Assembly: GCF_900105495.1 (NCBI RefSeq)
Contig: NZ_FNTF01000002.1
Span: 3,336,001-3,400,000, forward strand
Length of the DNA stretch: 64,000 nucleotides
Origin: Pseudomonas frederiksbergensis
GTDB taxonomy: Bacteria > Pseudomonadota > Gammaproteobacteria > Pseudomonadales > Pseudomonadaceae
Direction: 5' to 3'
The notes beneath the pieces are model-generated. The model was not told the DNA's origin. It searched no databases and saw nothing but the letters and a program-made list of their open reading frames with translations. The translations under genes were made by a program, and so were the position numbers. Of the stretch, positions 7,740 to 16,545 are shown in pieces. Positions within the stretch are counted from its first letter, which is position 1. Each line of letters begins with the position of its first letter.

Positions 7740-9199
7740 TGCCAGTGCAATCGACAAACCCCGACTTCGACGCGCACATCGCCGAATGGGAAATGATGGA
7801 CGACGCGCTCGAAGGCGAGGGCGCCATCAAGCGCAACGATCGGAACCTGCCCAAGCCCAGCGGCATGGTGGAAGCTGAAAAGCTCGACGCCACCGGCAAT
7901 AAATACCTGTACCAGAACTATACAAACCGGGCGCAGTACGAACACTGGGTGCGCGACTCGCTGCGGTCGATGATGGGGCTGGTGACCCGGCTGATTCCTG
8001 AAATCGCATTGCCGTCTGGTCTGAAAGGGCTGGAAGACAATGCCACTTCGGACGGCTTCGGCCTAAAGCAGTTGTTCTTCCGAATGGTGCGCCAGGCCAT
8101 TTCCCATGGCCGGGTGCCGCTGGTGGTGAACATCGACGATGCAGGTGAGCCGTATTTCTCGACCTATGCCACCCGCAACGCCATCAACTGGAAAGTGGGC
8201 AGCCAAGGCGGCCGGCAGGACCTGGTGCTAGGGGTGTTCATCGAGTTCCGAGACGACAAGGAAGACGAGTTCGACCACGACTGCAAGATGGTCTATCGCG
8301 TCTTCAAGATGGTCGGCAACGTTTGCCACAGCGAGGTGCTGGGTGAAAACGGAGAGGTCATCGAGGATTTGAAGCCGCTCGGCACTACCGGCACCGACAA
8401 TCGCCTGGTGCGAGGCCTGGAGTTTCTGCCAGTGATCTACTGCGGCTCGACCGACAACTCGCCTGACGTGGATGAAGTGCCGCTGCTGACGATGGCCCGG
8501 GCCGCGTTGAAGTCCTACCAGCTCAGCGCTGACTACTTTACTGCTCTGCACCAGACCAGCCATCCACAACCGTGGGTGGCGGGAATGGATGAAACGGTGG
8601 AGCTCAGCGTCACTGGGCCATCTGCTGCATGGGATCTTGGTCCGAATGGCAAATGCGGCTATTTGGAGTTTCAAGGCGCAGGCATTGAAGCCGTCCGGAC
8701 GGCGATGGATGACCAGCGCAACGCCGCTGTTGAGGCTGGTGCGAAGGTGATGGACGTCGGGGGCACTGAGTCAGGCGAGGCGCGCAAAACGCGCCAGAAC
8801 GATCAGCACGCCACGCTGCACAGCATCGTCATCACCGTGGCCGAGGCGGTAGAGCAGGCGTTGCGATATGCCGCCGAATGGAAGGGCTACGACCCGAAAC
8901 AGGTGACGTTCAAGGTCAATCCTGAGTTCGTGATTCCACAGGTCGATCCTCAGGTCCTGTCCGAGCTTCAAAAGAGCGTCATGGCCGGCACGGTCAGCGC
9001 CGACACCTACTGGCAGTACCTCACGACCGGGAAACTGCCGGAACGTCTCTACGACGAAGAAGCCGAACTGATCAGCGAAGAGCGCGAATCGGTCGGCCTT
9101 AACCTGGACAAAGATGATGCCGACAGCAAACCAGGAACAGGCCGACAGCCAGCTACTGGAGCAGACGACCCGTCACTCAGTGATGATCGAGCGGCTTAA
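7739..9199 (+). CDS. portal protein (DUF4055 type)
   Basis: A 486-residue protein whose length, position after terminase and segments such as DSLRSMMGLVTR and GTESGEARKTRQNDQHATLH fit the DUF4055 portal family. The portal forms the ring through which DNA enters the head. The frame is open 186 bases upstream inside the terminase gene; ATG 7739 is chosen because it overlaps the terminase stop and has GAGGA nearby. The C-terminus is polar and acidic and overlaps the next gene by 86 bases. Confidence 0.85.
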   Translation: MPVQSTNPDFDAHIAEWEMMDDALEGEGAIKRNDRNLPKPSGMVEAEKLDATGNKYLYQNYTNRAQYEHWVRDSLRSMMGLVTRLIPEIALPSGLKGLEDNATSDGFGLKQLFFRMVRQAISHGRVPLVVNIDDAGEPYFSTYATRNAINWKVGSQGGRQDLVLGVFIEFRDDKEDEFDHDCKMVYRVFKMVGNVCHSEVLGENGEVIEDLKPLGTTGTDNRLVRGLEFLPVIYCGSTDNSPDVDEVPLLTMARAALKSYQLSADYFTALHQTSHPQPWVAGMDETVELSVTGPSAAWDLGPNGKCGYLEFQGAGIEAVRTAMDDQRNAAVEAGAKVMDVGGTESGEARKTRQNDQHATLHSIVITVAEAVEQALRYAAEWKGYDPKQVTFKVNPEFVIPQVDPQVLSELQKSVMAGTVSADTYWQYLTTGKLPERLYDEEAELISEERESVGLNLDKDDADSKPGTGRQPATGADDPSLSDDRAA

Positions 9200-10229
9200 G
9201 ACCGGCGAGGTCAAGAAGTTCGAGAAGTACCTGCGCCAGATTGATGCTCTGGTACGGGAGCAACTGACCCGCAAAGAGTTGACGACCTACAGTCGCGATC
9301 GCCTTGAGAAGTTCCTTGGTCGGGTCGACGGAAAACTACTGGAGATCTACAAAGCCTTCAGTGATGTGGTGCAGGCCGATCTGGTGGATATCGCTCTGTA
9401 TGAGTCCACCTTCGAAGCCAATAGCCTCAGTCATGCGATGTCGATTGACGCAGTGGTCCCGGCCAACGCAGTGATTCGCGCCGCGGTGTTTTCGTATCCG
9501 CTTCAGGTCAAAGGGTTGGATGGCGGCAAGCTGCTGAAGAGCTTTCTCAGTGGTTGGACCAGAGCCGAGACGATGCGGGTGACGAACACGATCCGGCTCG
9601 GCTTCGGCCAAGGCCAGACGAACGCGCAGATCATCCAGGCCGTGCGCGGCACCGCGGCGCAAAACTTCACCGACGGCATTCTCGCTGTGAGCAACCGCAA
9701 CGCGGCATCAGTGGTGCAGACGGCGATCCAACATGTGGCCACAACGGCACGAATGGAAACGCTGAAGGCCAACAGTGACGTGGTGCTGGGTTATCGTTGG
9801 TTGTCGACGCTCGACCGCAAGACTTCACAGCAGTGCAAGGGCCTGGACGGGATGCGTTTCGACCTGGGTAAGGGGCCGTTGCCGCCAGCGCACATCAACT
9901 GCCGATCGACGACCGTACCTATCACCAGACTTTCGGAGTTGTTCGCGAAAGACGCCACACGCGCATCGATCGGCGACAAGGGGGCCGGTCAGGTCGATGC
10001 AGGCTTGAACTATTATGAGTGGCTGGCAACGCAGCCAGCGCGCTTCCAGGATCATGCTCTCGGGCCGGTGCGGGGCAAGTTGTTCCGCGACGGCGGCCTG
10101 ACGCCTGAGAAGTTCGCCATGCTGCAGCTCGACAAGAAATTCAAGCCGCTGACGCTGGCCGAACTGAAGGCCATTGAACCTGACATGTTCACCCGGGCAG
10201 GCGTTACACTCGGGGCTCCACCAGGTTGA
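9114..10229 (+). CDS. head morphogenesis/minor capsid protein (SPP1 gp7-like)
   Basis: A 371-residue protein. The segment LPPAHINCRSTTVPI near residue 260 is the PPxHxxCRS signature of the SPP1 gp7/Mu gpF head morphogenesis domain, and the helical N-terminal part also fits. These proteins enter the procapsid with the portal. The gene starts inside the 3' end of the portal gene in another frame; ATG 9114 and 9117 are both possible. Confidence 0.85.
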   Translation: MMPTANQEQADSQLLEQTTRHSVMIERLKTGEVKKFEKYLRQIDALVREQLTRKELTTYSRDRLEKFLGRVDGKLLEIYKAFSDVVQADLVDIALYESTFEANSLSHAMSIDAVVPANAVIRAAVFSYPLQVKGLDGGKLLKSFLSGWTRAETMRVTNTIRLGFGQGQTNAQIIQAVRGTAAQNFTDGILAVSNRNAASVVQTAIQHVATTARMETLKANSDVVLGYRWLSTLDRKTSQQCKGLDGMRFDLGKGPLPPAHINCRSTTVPITRLSELFAKDATRASIGDKGAGQVDAGLNYYEWLATQPARFQDHALGPVRGKLFRDGGLTPEKFAMLQLDKKFKPLTLAELKAIEPDMFTRAGVTLGAPPG

Positions 10230-10237
10230 GATGACCG

Positions 10238-10729
10238 ATGCAGATCATTGTCGAGGACGGGCAGGGAAGGCCAGACGCCAACAGCCTTGTGTCCCTGGAA
10301 AAGCTAACCTTCTACCGCGACTACTACGGTTTTCGGATCCCCGGAGTCGAGGCTGAGCAGATCGCGTTGCTGCTGCGCGCTGCGGCGGATATCAACGCTC
10401 GCGAATGGAAAGGGCGCAAAGCCAACCCCAATCAGGCAATGGCTTGGCCTCGACGTGAGTGCAAGATCGAACATCAGACGCTCTCAGAGACGTTCGTGCC
10501 CTTTGAGCTTGAATGGGGGCAGGTGCGGCTCGCGGTCGAGCTTTATGCCGCGGAGCATGGCTTTCAGATCGAAGAGCCAACGCATTGCACTGAGCCAAAT
10601 GGCCGCCGCACCCGACTCAATCGCGATACGCCAGGCTTCCGCATGAGGCCGCCGCCGTACGCACCGAGCAGGACGCAGTTCGCCGATTATCTGATAATGC
10701 GTGGATTGCATATAGTCGCTAAGGAGTAG
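10238..10729 (+). CDS. head-tail connector-like protein (DnaT-like fold)
   Basis: A 163-residue protein. VEDGQGRPDANSLVSLE at the start, the run EQIALLLRAAADINARE and ANPNQAMAWPR match the pattern of the phage family often labelled DnaT-like ssDNA-binding protein, which in this position is usually a head completion or adaptor protein. A second protein of similar role lies at 13653. The long C-terminal extension (RRTRLNRDTPGFRMRPPPYA) is unusual for the family. Confidence 0.6.
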   Translation: MQIIVEDGQGRPDANSLVSLEKLTFYRDYYGFRIPGVEAEQIALLLRAAADINAREWKGRKANPNQAMAWPRRECKIEHQTLSETFVPFELEWGQVRLAVELYAAEHGFQIEEPTHCTEPNGRRTRLNRDTPGFRMRPPPYAPSRTQFADYLIMRGLHIVAKE

Positions 10730-10732
10730 CTG

Positions 10733-11329
10733 ATGTTCAAATTGCTGCGGTGGGCATTCCTGCTCGTAGTATTGGCCACCATTATTGGCCTCGCTTTTTT
10801 GCTCGGCCTATCGTTTGGCCTTGGCAACAACCACGACAAGTTCATTACCGAGACGGTGCCAGTGCTGTCAATGCTTGGCGGATGGGTCGCAGGTATCGGC
10901 GCGTTGGCAGCGGTTCTCACCACTCTGTGGTTGGCCGACAAGCAGCGAAGGGAAGACGTAGAAAGTTTACAGGTGCAGGTTAGGTCGGCGATTGCGATGA
11001 ACGGTCAAGGGGGCTGGTTCATAGCTTTGAATGTAATAAGTGATGGAAAGCGGCCTGTTGAGGTGACCAGCATTTCCGTTATTTCGCCTCATGCGAAGGC
11101 ATACATCCCAATCACCGATCTTGCCTATGGAAGTAGTGCCCTGCCTGCTTCTCTTTCCTATGGACAAAGAGCGTCCTTCCATTTACTCGCTGGATTTGAG
11201 AGGGAAATAAGAGGCTTTGTGAACAGTCACTGTAAAGGTAGGGCGGCAGGGTTGAAGGTCGTAATCAGCACAACGTTAAAAGACTTCGATGCACCGCTTC
11301 CAGAGCATCTTCTAACACTCAATGATTAG
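10733..11329 (+). CDS. membrane protein of unknown function (moron candidate)
   Basis: A 198-residue protein with two N-terminal membrane segments (residues about 8-30 and 44-66), a short basic linker (ADKQRREDVE) and a cytosolic beta-rich domain. It is not a virion-type protein, it sits within the head gene block, and a terminator follows it. It resembles small prophage membrane proteins that alter host or superinfection behaviour, but nothing in the sequence fixes its role. Confidence 0.65.
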   Translation: MFKLLRWAFLLVVLATIIGLAFLLGLSFGLGNNHDKFITETVPVLSMLGGWVAGIGALAAVLTTLWLADKQRREDVESLQVQVRSAIAMNGQGGWFIALNVISDGKRPVEVTSISVISPHAKAYIPITDLAYGSSALPASLSYGQRASFHLLAGFEREIRGFVNSHCKGRAAGLKVVISTTLKDFDAPLPEHLLTLND

Positions 11330-11372
11330 CGGAATGAGTTACTGAAGATCAGTAACCATCCTTACAGACGAA

Positions 11373-11396
11373 CCTCGGCCATGCCGGGGTTTTTTT
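11373..11396 (+). terminator. intrinsic terminator within the head gene block
   Basis: CCTCGGC (11373-11379) pairs with GCCGGGG (11383-11389), followed by T7. It lies between the membrane protein gene and the scaffold gene. Confidence 0.75.
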
Positions 11397-11437
11397 ATGC
11401 CCGCAAAGCGGGAAATCAAACCCAAGGGGTGCACCAA

Positions 11438-12175
11438 GTGGCAGACGAAAACACGATTGATCTTGAAGACCCTGCAGTGAAAACCGCCATCGCGGCAGCA
11501 GTCGACGCTGCGACCCTGGGCCTCAAGAATAAAAACACCGAGCTGCTTGGCTCGCTCCGGACCACCAAAACTGAACTGGACGGATTCAAGACCCAGTTCG
11601 AAGGTCTGGACATCAATGCGGTGAAAGGCCTGCTGACAAAGGTCGGACAGGACGAAGAAACCCGACTTCTGGCAGAGGGCAAGCTCGACGAGGTGATCAC
11701 CAAGCGTACTGAGCGCCTGCGCACCGACTACGACACCAAGCTGGCCGCCGAGAAGACCCGTGCCGACAAGGCCGAGGCCTTCGCAGCCAAGTACAGCGAC
11801 AAGGTTCTGGCTGACTCCATCCGCGCTGCCGCCATCAAAGCTGGCGCGCTTCCCGAGGCTGCCGAGGACATCATCCTACGCGCCCGGGGCACTTTTAAAC
11901 TCAGTGAAGACGGCGAGGCGATCGCCACCGACCGTGACGGCGAGGTCGTTTACGGGAAGGACGGGAAAACCCCGCTGTCGCCGCTCGAATGGGCGGAATC
12001 GCTGCGTGAAACAGCAACACACCTGTGGCCTAGGGCTCAGGGTGCCGGTCCGACCGGCGATCAAGGTGGCAAGGCCACGAAGAAGTGGGGTGAGTACACG
12101 GAAACCGAGCGCGCTGCGCTTGCCCGCGACAACCCCGAGCAGTTCAAAAAACTCTTGGCCACCAAAGGAACCTAA
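11438..12175 (+). CDS. capsid scaffolding protein
   Basis: A 245-residue, highly helical, charged protein (long Glu/Lys/Ala coiled coil at about 25-130) directly before the major capsid gene, as scaffolds are. The frame opens at 11381, but that ATG is inside the terminator. The GTG at 11438 has an AAGGGGTG ribosome site 7 bases away and gives the usual family beginning (ADENTIDLEDPAVKTAIAAA). It would guide procapsid assembly and then leave the shell. Confidence 0.75.
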   Translation: MADENTIDLEDPAVKTAIAAAVDAATLGLKNKNTELLGSLRTTKTELDGFKTQFEGLDINAVKGLLTKVGQDEETRLLAEGKLDEVITKRTERLRTDYDTKLAAEKTRADKAEAFAAKYSDKVLADSIRAAAIKAGALPEAAEDIILRARGTFKLSEDGEAIATDRDGEVVYGKDGKTPLSPLEWAESLRETATHLWPRAQGAGPTGDQGGKATKKWGEYTETERAALARDNPEQFKKLLATKGT

Positions 12176-12178
12176 TCC

Positions 12179-13156
12179 ATGGCAACTACCCAGCTGGCAG
12201 ACATCTTCGTCGCCGATTACTACGGCGCTCTGGCGCCGGTCAACTCCCCGGAAAAGACCGCTGTCTTTGAGTCGGGCATCATCACCAAATCCCCCGAGCT
12301 TGATGCCATTGCGCAGAACGGCCAGGGCACCTCGGAAATCAGCTACTGGCAGGATCTGGACGCTGATGAAGAGCCGAACATCTCCAACGACAACCCGGAT
12401 GACCTGGGTGAAGTTGGCAAGGCCGAGCAAGGCAGCATGCGTGCCCGCACTCTGTACCTCAACAAAGGTTACGGCGTAGCGGATTTGACCTCGGAGCTCG
12501 CCAACTCCGAACCGATGCAGCACATCCGCAACCGCTTCGGTACTTACTGGACTCGCCGCTGGCAGCGTTACCTGCTCGGTGCAGCCCGTGGCGTGATTGC
12601 TTCGAACATCTTGAATGATGCCGGTGACATGGTTGTGGATGCGGGCGCGACCATCAGCGCCGGTGCGTTCCAAGATGCAGCTTTCACCTCTGGCGATGCT
12701 GCTGATGTGTTCGCAGCTATCGGCGTGCACTCCGTGGTGATGAACCAGATGGTCAAGCAGGACCTCATCGAATACCTGCGCGACTCCGACGGCAAGATCA
12801 TCCTGGCTACCTATCTCGGTAAGCCGGTGTTCATGGACGACAGCCTGGTATACGGCCCTGGTCGCTACCTGTCGGTTTTCTTCGGTCAAGGCGCGTTCGG
12901 TTACGGCGAAGGCAATCCAACCGTGCCTGTCGAACTGGAGCGCAAAGCTTCCGGCGGTAACGGTGGCGGTGCCGAGGTGCTGTGGGAGCGGAAGACGCTC
13001 ATCCTGCAACCAGCCGGCTTCAGCTGGAAGGGCAGCACCAATCAGAACCTCAGCCCGACTGCCGCGCAGTACGCCGCAGCGGCAAACTGGGAACGTGTCT
13101 TCGACCGCAAGCAGGTTCCTTTCGCTGCCGTAATCAGCGGCACCGCCACCCCGTAA
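12179..13156 (+). CDS. major capsid protein
   Basis: A 325-residue protein in the right place and of the right size for an HK97-fold coat protein. It begins MATTQLADIFVADYYGALAP, has a segment YWTRRWQRYLLGAARGVIAS as in the long helix of coat proteins, and a C-terminal part with FDRKQVPFAAVISGT. A strong hairpin at 13169-13188 follows the gene. Most abundant virion protein by inference. Confidence 0.85.
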   Translation: MATTQLADIFVADYYGALAPVNSPEKTAVFESGIITKSPELDAIAQNGQGTSEISYWQDLDADEEPNISNDNPDDLGEVGKAEQGSMRARTLYLNKGYGVADLTSELANSEPMQHIRNRFGTYWTRRWQRYLLGAARGVIASNILNDAGDMVVDAGATISAGAFQDAAFTSGDAADVFAAIGVHSVVMNQMVKQDLIEYLRDSDGKIILATYLGKPVFMDDSLVYGPGRYLSVFFGQGAFGYGEGNPTVPVELERKASGGNGGGAEVLWERKTLILQPAGFSWKGSTNQNLSPTAAQYAAAANWERVFDRKQVPFAAVISGTATP

Positions 13157-13168
13157 GCCAACCTCGGC

Positions 13169-13188
13169 GGGGCGCTTCGCGGCGCCCC
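13169..13188 (+). repeat. strong GC hairpin after the capsid gene
   Basis: GGGGCGC (13169-13175) pairs with GCGCCCC (13182-13188) across TTCGCG. No T-run follows, so it is more likely to protect the 3' end of capsid mRNA than to stop transcription. Confidence 0.55.
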
Positions 13189-13207
13189 AGTCGACACGGA
13201 GAGAATC

Positions 13208-13642
13208 ATGAAGGTTATCTACACCGACAAGCCGGGCAACGAGCCTGAGGTTTGCTATCGCCTACTCAATGAGTTCTTCGGGGTCATCAGTTCGGCAAAG
13301 GAAGTGGTGGTGGACGGCGACAAGCCCAACATCATTGAAGCCTACAAGCGCGCTGGCATCATCGTCACCGACGGTAAGACTCCGTCGTTGCGTGAAGACG
13401 GCCCAACAGTCGCCGAGTTTATGGACGCTGGTTATCAGGCAGCCAACTACCCGCCGCAAGGCTATGTCTCCCGCAGCACGCCGGAAGAAATTGCGGAAGC
13501 CATAAAGGGCCAGGCCAATCCCGAAACCGACCCGCTGAAAATGAAGGTCGCCGACCTGAAAGAGTGGCTGACCGGCAAGGGCATCGCGTTCGATGCCTCC
13601 GCATTGAAAGAAGACCTTCAGGCCCTGGTGCCAAAGGAATAA
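13208..13642 (+). CDS. hypothetical structural protein with HeH/LEM-like C-terminus
   Basis: A 144-residue protein. The C-terminal 35 residues (KMKVADLKEWLTGKGIAFD, then ALKEDLQALV) have the pattern of the short HeH/SAP-like helix-extended-helix motif seen at the ends of several phage capsid-region proteins. The N-terminal part is unknown. It has a GGAGAG ribosome site and lies between capsid and connector genes. Confidence 0.6.
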   Translation: MKVIYTDKPGNEPEVCYRLLNEFFGVISSAKEVVVDGDKPNIIEAYKRAGIIVTDGKTPSLREDGPTVAEFMDAGYQAANYPPQGYVSRSTPEEIAEAIKGQANPETDPLKMKVADLKEWLTGKGIAFDASALKEDLQALVPKE

Positions 13643-13652
13643 GGACAAGCAC

Positions 13653-14030
13653 ATGACCGACTTCATCACTGTTGCCTACGTTGACACCCTGCTGGGTCCT
13701 GGCTGGGCGGGCACCGGTGATCCGGTCCTTGCTGTGAGCATGGCGAATGCCTGGCTCACGGCCAAGATTAAGCGGGTTGTTCCCGATCCGGTTCCGGCTG
13801 AGATCAAAACAGCCGGCGCCCAAATCGCCAAAGAGGCGGCAGCGGGCAATCTGTACAAGGCCACCCAGAAGGAAGTCCTCAGCAAGACGGTATCCGCTCA
13901 ATCTGGCACCTCGACGAGCAAGACCTATGCGGCCGGGTCAAAGGACCTGTCTGCCGGCGAGAACTTCGCCATGGCATTGCTGGTGCCCTGGACCAAGCGC
14001 TCCGGCGTCATGATGCTCAAGAGGATCTGA
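13653..14030 (+). CDS. head-tail connector protein
   Basis: A 125-residue protein with helical segments (PVLAVSMANAWLTAKIKRVV, KTAGAQIAKEAAAGNLY) and a C-terminal AGENFAMALLVPW. Length, order (after capsid, before neck proteins) and pattern fit adaptor proteins of the head-tail joint. Its fold may be related to the protein at 10238. It ends two bases before the next ATG. Confidence 0.65.
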   Translation: MTDFITVAYVDTLLGPGWAGTGDPVLAVSMANAWLTAKIKRVVPDPVPAEIKTAGAQIAKEAAAGNLYKATQKEVLSKTVSAQSGTSTSKTYAAGSKDLSAGENFAMALLVPWTKRSGVMMLKRI

Positions 14031-14032
14031 TC

Positions 14033-14422
14033 ATGGGCATGCGCGACGAGATTCAGGCTGAGATGGTCGAGGCTTTCGACGATCCTGATGGTTTGGCAGA
14101 TGCCGTAAAGCCGGTAGCTGGCATTCGGAAGGTGGCGGGTGAATACGACCCCGACACTGGCACAGCGCCCGAAGTGACCATCACCTACGGCGGCCGTGGA
14201 GTGTTCGGCAGCTACCTGGCCAAGGAAATCGACGGCTCGCTGATCCAGACAACTGACGAAAAGCTTCTGGTACTCCAGAACGAGCTGTTCATCACGTTTT
14301 TGGGTGCTTCGACAGCAATTCTTGCAGTTCCAGAAATAGGCGATGTCATCGGCGGTAAGCGCGCTTTGAACGTCAGCCAGGACCCGGTCGGCGCTACCTG
14401 GACAGTCCAGTTGAGGGTTTGA
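14033..14422 (+). CDS. probable head-closure (neck) protein
   Basis: A 129-residue beta-rich protein. Its place between the connector and a gp10-like protein is that of the head-closure protein in lambda/SPP1-type phages. The C-terminal half (GDVIGGKRALNVSQDPVGAT) fits such small beta barrels. Similar genes are sometimes mislabelled as glutamate 5-kinase; no kinase motif is present. The stop overlaps the next start. Confidence 0.55.
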   Translation: MGMRDEIQAEMVEAFDDPDGLADAVKPVAGIRKVAGEYDPDTGTAPEVTITYGGRGVFGSYLAKEIDGSLIQTTDEKLLVLQNELFITFLGASTAILAVPEIGDVIGGKRALNVSQDPVGATWTVQLRV

Positions 14423-15021
14423 AGATGGCAAACAATCGCGCCGGCCAATCCGGCAGTTTCGCGCTGAGCCTTGCCGAGTTTGCGGCCCAAGCCACGGAAG
14501 CCATCGATGCCAGTCTGCGCGAGATCATCATCGAGGTCGGTAGCAGCGTTATCCGGATGTCACCGGTCGGCAACCCTGAGATCTGGGCGCAGAACACTGT
14601 GGCCCATCAGTACAACAAGGCCGTGGACGATCACAACAGCGATTTGCGCAGCGATCCGGTCAACCTGACGAAGGCGGGTCGCCTCAAGCCGGGTCGCAAG
14701 CTGAACGACGGCATGGACATCGTTGCCCCTGAAGGCTACGCCGGCGGGCGGTTCCGAGCCAACTGGCACCTCTCGATCGATGTAGTGGAGAACGTGACCT
14801 TTGACGAGGTCGACCCGAGTGGGCAAGAGACGATTGCAGCACTGGTTTCGGCTGTCAGCGACTTCACCGCCGGACAGACTGCCTACCTCATCAACAACTT
14901 GCCTTACGCCATCCCTCTGGAGTTCGGACATTCGACCCAAGCACCGGGTGGCATGGTCCGCATCACCGTGGCCCGCTTCCAGCAGATCGTGCAGGAGGCC
15001 ATCAGGAACAACCAGATATGA
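14419..15021 (+). CDS. HK97 gp10-like neck/tail-completion protein
   Basis: A 200-residue protein. NLPYAIPLEFGHSTQAPGGM near the C-terminus is the typical YA..LEfGhS...P.GM pattern of the gp10 family, which joins the tail to the head. A lysine/arginine-rich middle (LTKAGRLKPGRKL) precedes it. The gene overlaps both neighbours by four bases. Confidence 0.8.
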   Translation: MKMANNRAGQSGSFALSLAEFAAQATEAIDASLREIIIEVGSSVIRMSPVGNPEIWAQNTVAHQYNKAVDDHNSDLRSDPVNLTKAGRLKPGRKLNDGMDIVAPEGYAGGRFRANWHLSIDVVENVTFDEVDPSGQETIAALVSAVSDFTAGQTAYLINNLPYAIPLEFGHSTQAPGGMVRITVARFQQIVQEAIRNNQI

Positions 15022-15434
15022 GTCACAACATCATTGCCTCAATCTACGAGGCCAAGCTGATCAACTGGGCGAAAGCCTTGCCGGTACCGCTGAAGGTCGT
15101 CGTCGAGAACGAGGCTTTCACGCCCGTCGACGGCGCCACCTACCTGAAGGCGTTCACGCTGCCAGCGGACACCGCAAGCAACACGCTCGGCGGCGACCAC
15201 AAGCTGTACACCGGCATGTTTCAGATCAGCATCGTGACGCCGTCGGGCAAGTACCGCGGTGCAGCCGGTGCGCTGGCTGATCAGATCGCCACGCTGTTCC
15301 CTCTGTACGAGCGGAACACGAAAGACGCATTGACCGTTGTGACGATGACGCCGGTTGACCCAGGCCCCGGCATTCCAGACGACACCACTTTCACGGTGCC
15401 GGTTTCGTTCTTGTACCGAGCCGACACCAACTGA
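15018..15434 (+). CDS. tail terminator protein (DUF4128-like)
   Basis: A 138-residue protein that begins SHNIIASIYEAKLINWAKAL and has KYRGAAGALADQIATLFP, the pattern of the DUF4128 tail terminator family, which caps the tail tube at the head side. It precedes the tail tube gene, as in lambda (gpU before gpV). A terminator follows. Confidence 0.75.
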   Translation: MSHNIIASIYEAKLINWAKALPVPLKVVVENEAFTPVDGATYLKAFTLPADTASNTLGGDHKLYTGMFQISIVTPSGKYRGAAGALADQIATLFPLYERNTKDALTVVTMTPVDPGPGIPDDTTFTVPVSFLYRADTN

Positions 15435-15457
15435 ATTAGCCCGTTGGGCAAACCCAG

Positions 15458-15480
15458 AACCCGCCATTGAGCGGGTTTTG
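15458..15480 (+). terminator. intrinsic terminator before the tail tube gene
   Basis: AACCCGC (15458-15464) pairs with GCGGGTT (15471-15477) with loop CATTGA and a short T-run. The next gene starts 25 bases further on. Confidence 0.65.
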
Positions 15481-15504
15481 TCATTTCTGCAAAGAGGAAA
15501 ACCC

Positions 15505-16152
15505 ATGAGTGTCAAGATTCCCAACGGCACCACATTCGAGATCGCGTCCACGCTGAGCCTTGCGAAACCTTTCACTGCAATCAGTAACGCCAAGCCCGCA
15601 GTGCTGACCGCTGCCGCGCACGGCCTGGCCAATGGCGACGTGGTCGTCATTGATTCGGCGTGGGCGAAGCTGAACGGCCGTCCTGCACGAGTGATTGATT
15701 CCGATGTGGGCGACTTCGCGGCTGAAGGCGTGGATACCACTAGCGTGAAGAGTTACCCGTCCGGCTCCGGTGCCGGCACTGTCCGGGCCGCTTCTGGCTG
15801 GACGCAGATCGCGCAGATCACTGAGCCAGCTGCCAACGGCGGCGAGCAGCAGTTCCTCACTTACGGCTTCCTCGAAGATGATGATGACCGACAACTGCCC
15901 ACCACCAAGTCGGCCAGCAGCATGACGCTGCCGGTTGCTGATGATCCGGCTCAAGCGTACGTCGCGATTGTCGAGGCTGCCGACGAAGACAAAGAGCCGC
16001 GTCTGGTGCGCGCGAACCTCCCGGGCGGCGCGACCATTTACTACTACGCGTACGTGTCGATCACCGCGACCCCGACGCTGAGTCGCAACAACATCATGAC
16101 GCGGACCATCACGCTGTCGTTCGCCTCCCGCCCAACTCGCTACAACGCCTAA
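15505..16152 (+). CDS. major tail tube protein
   Basis: A 215-residue protein beginning at ATG 15505 with AAGAGGAAA as ribosome site; the 150 bases of open frame upstream lie in the terminator and the previous gene. Segments such as LTAAAHGLANGDVVVIDSAW and ASSMTLPVADDPAQAYV and a regular beta pattern fit lambda gpV-type tube subunits. It is followed by tail chaperones and tape measure, as expected. Confidence 0.8.
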   Translation: MSVKIPNGTTFEIASTLSLAKPFTAISNAKPAVLTAAAHGLANGDVVVIDSAWAKLNGRPARVIDSDVGDFAAEGVDTTSVKSYPSGSGAGTVRAASGWTQIAQITEPAANGGEQQFLTYGFLEDDDDRQLPTTKSASSMTLPVADDPAQAYVAIVEAADEDKEPRLVRANLPGGATIYYYAYVSITATPTLSRNNIMTRTITLSFASRPTRYNA

Positions 16153-16161
16153 GGGGTTCCC

Positions 16162-16545
16162 ATGGCAAAGTTTTCCATCGCGCCAAAGCCGACGTTCACT
16201 GTCGACGTGGCCATCCCGCAGGTTGGCGACAGGCCGGCAATGGTGCCGTTCACCTTCAAGTATCGCGATCGCACGGCACTGGCTGAGCTGTTCGATGCCT
16301 GGAAGGCAAAAGCGGAAGAGCTCGGGGAGCGCTTCAAAGGAACTGAACCAACACTCGCGGAAATCACTGCGGCTGAAGTCGAGCAAGGTGTCGATCAGAT
16401 CAGGGATTTGGTTGTTTCGTGGGGCTTCGGCGAAAAGCTCGACGATGAGTCGATCACAGCCCTGGTGAAGAGCTGCGTCGGTGTTTCAGATGCCGTGGTG
16501 AAGGCCTACAGCGAAGCCTTCGGCAAGGCCCGCCTGGGAAACTGA
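16162..16545 (+). CDS. tail assembly chaperone (lambda gpG-like)
   Basis: A 127-residue protein with a beta-strand N-terminal part (FTVDVAIPQVGDRPAMVPFTF) and a helical C-terminal part, in the place of lambda gpG. The last codons are GGA AAC TGA, part of a GGGAAAC slippery heptamer (16536-16542) that would let some ribosomes move back one base and continue into the frame at 16542-16865. The fusion would be about 234 residues, like gpGT. Confidence 0.85.
   Translation: MAKFSIAPKPTFTVDVAIPQVGDRPAMVPFTFKYRDRTALAELFDAWKAKAEELGERFKGTEPTLAEITAAEVEQGVDQIRDLVVSWGFGEKLDDESITALVKSCVGVSDAVVKAYSEAFGKARLGN
16536..16542 (+). promoter_or_regulatory. -1 ribosomal frameshift site GGGAAAC
   Basis: The heptamer fits X XXY YYZ in the reading frame (G GGA AAC) and lies directly before the stop of the chaperone gene. 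The -1 frame is open from here to 16865. Lambda uses the related GGGAAAG between G and T. A short GC stem (16547-16551 with 16577-16581) could assist. Confidence 0.8.

Noticed and set aside
11876..13009. Reverse-strand frame of 377 codons across scaffold and capsid genes
   Set aside because: It spans two confirmed forward genes and their gap, so it is a shadow.
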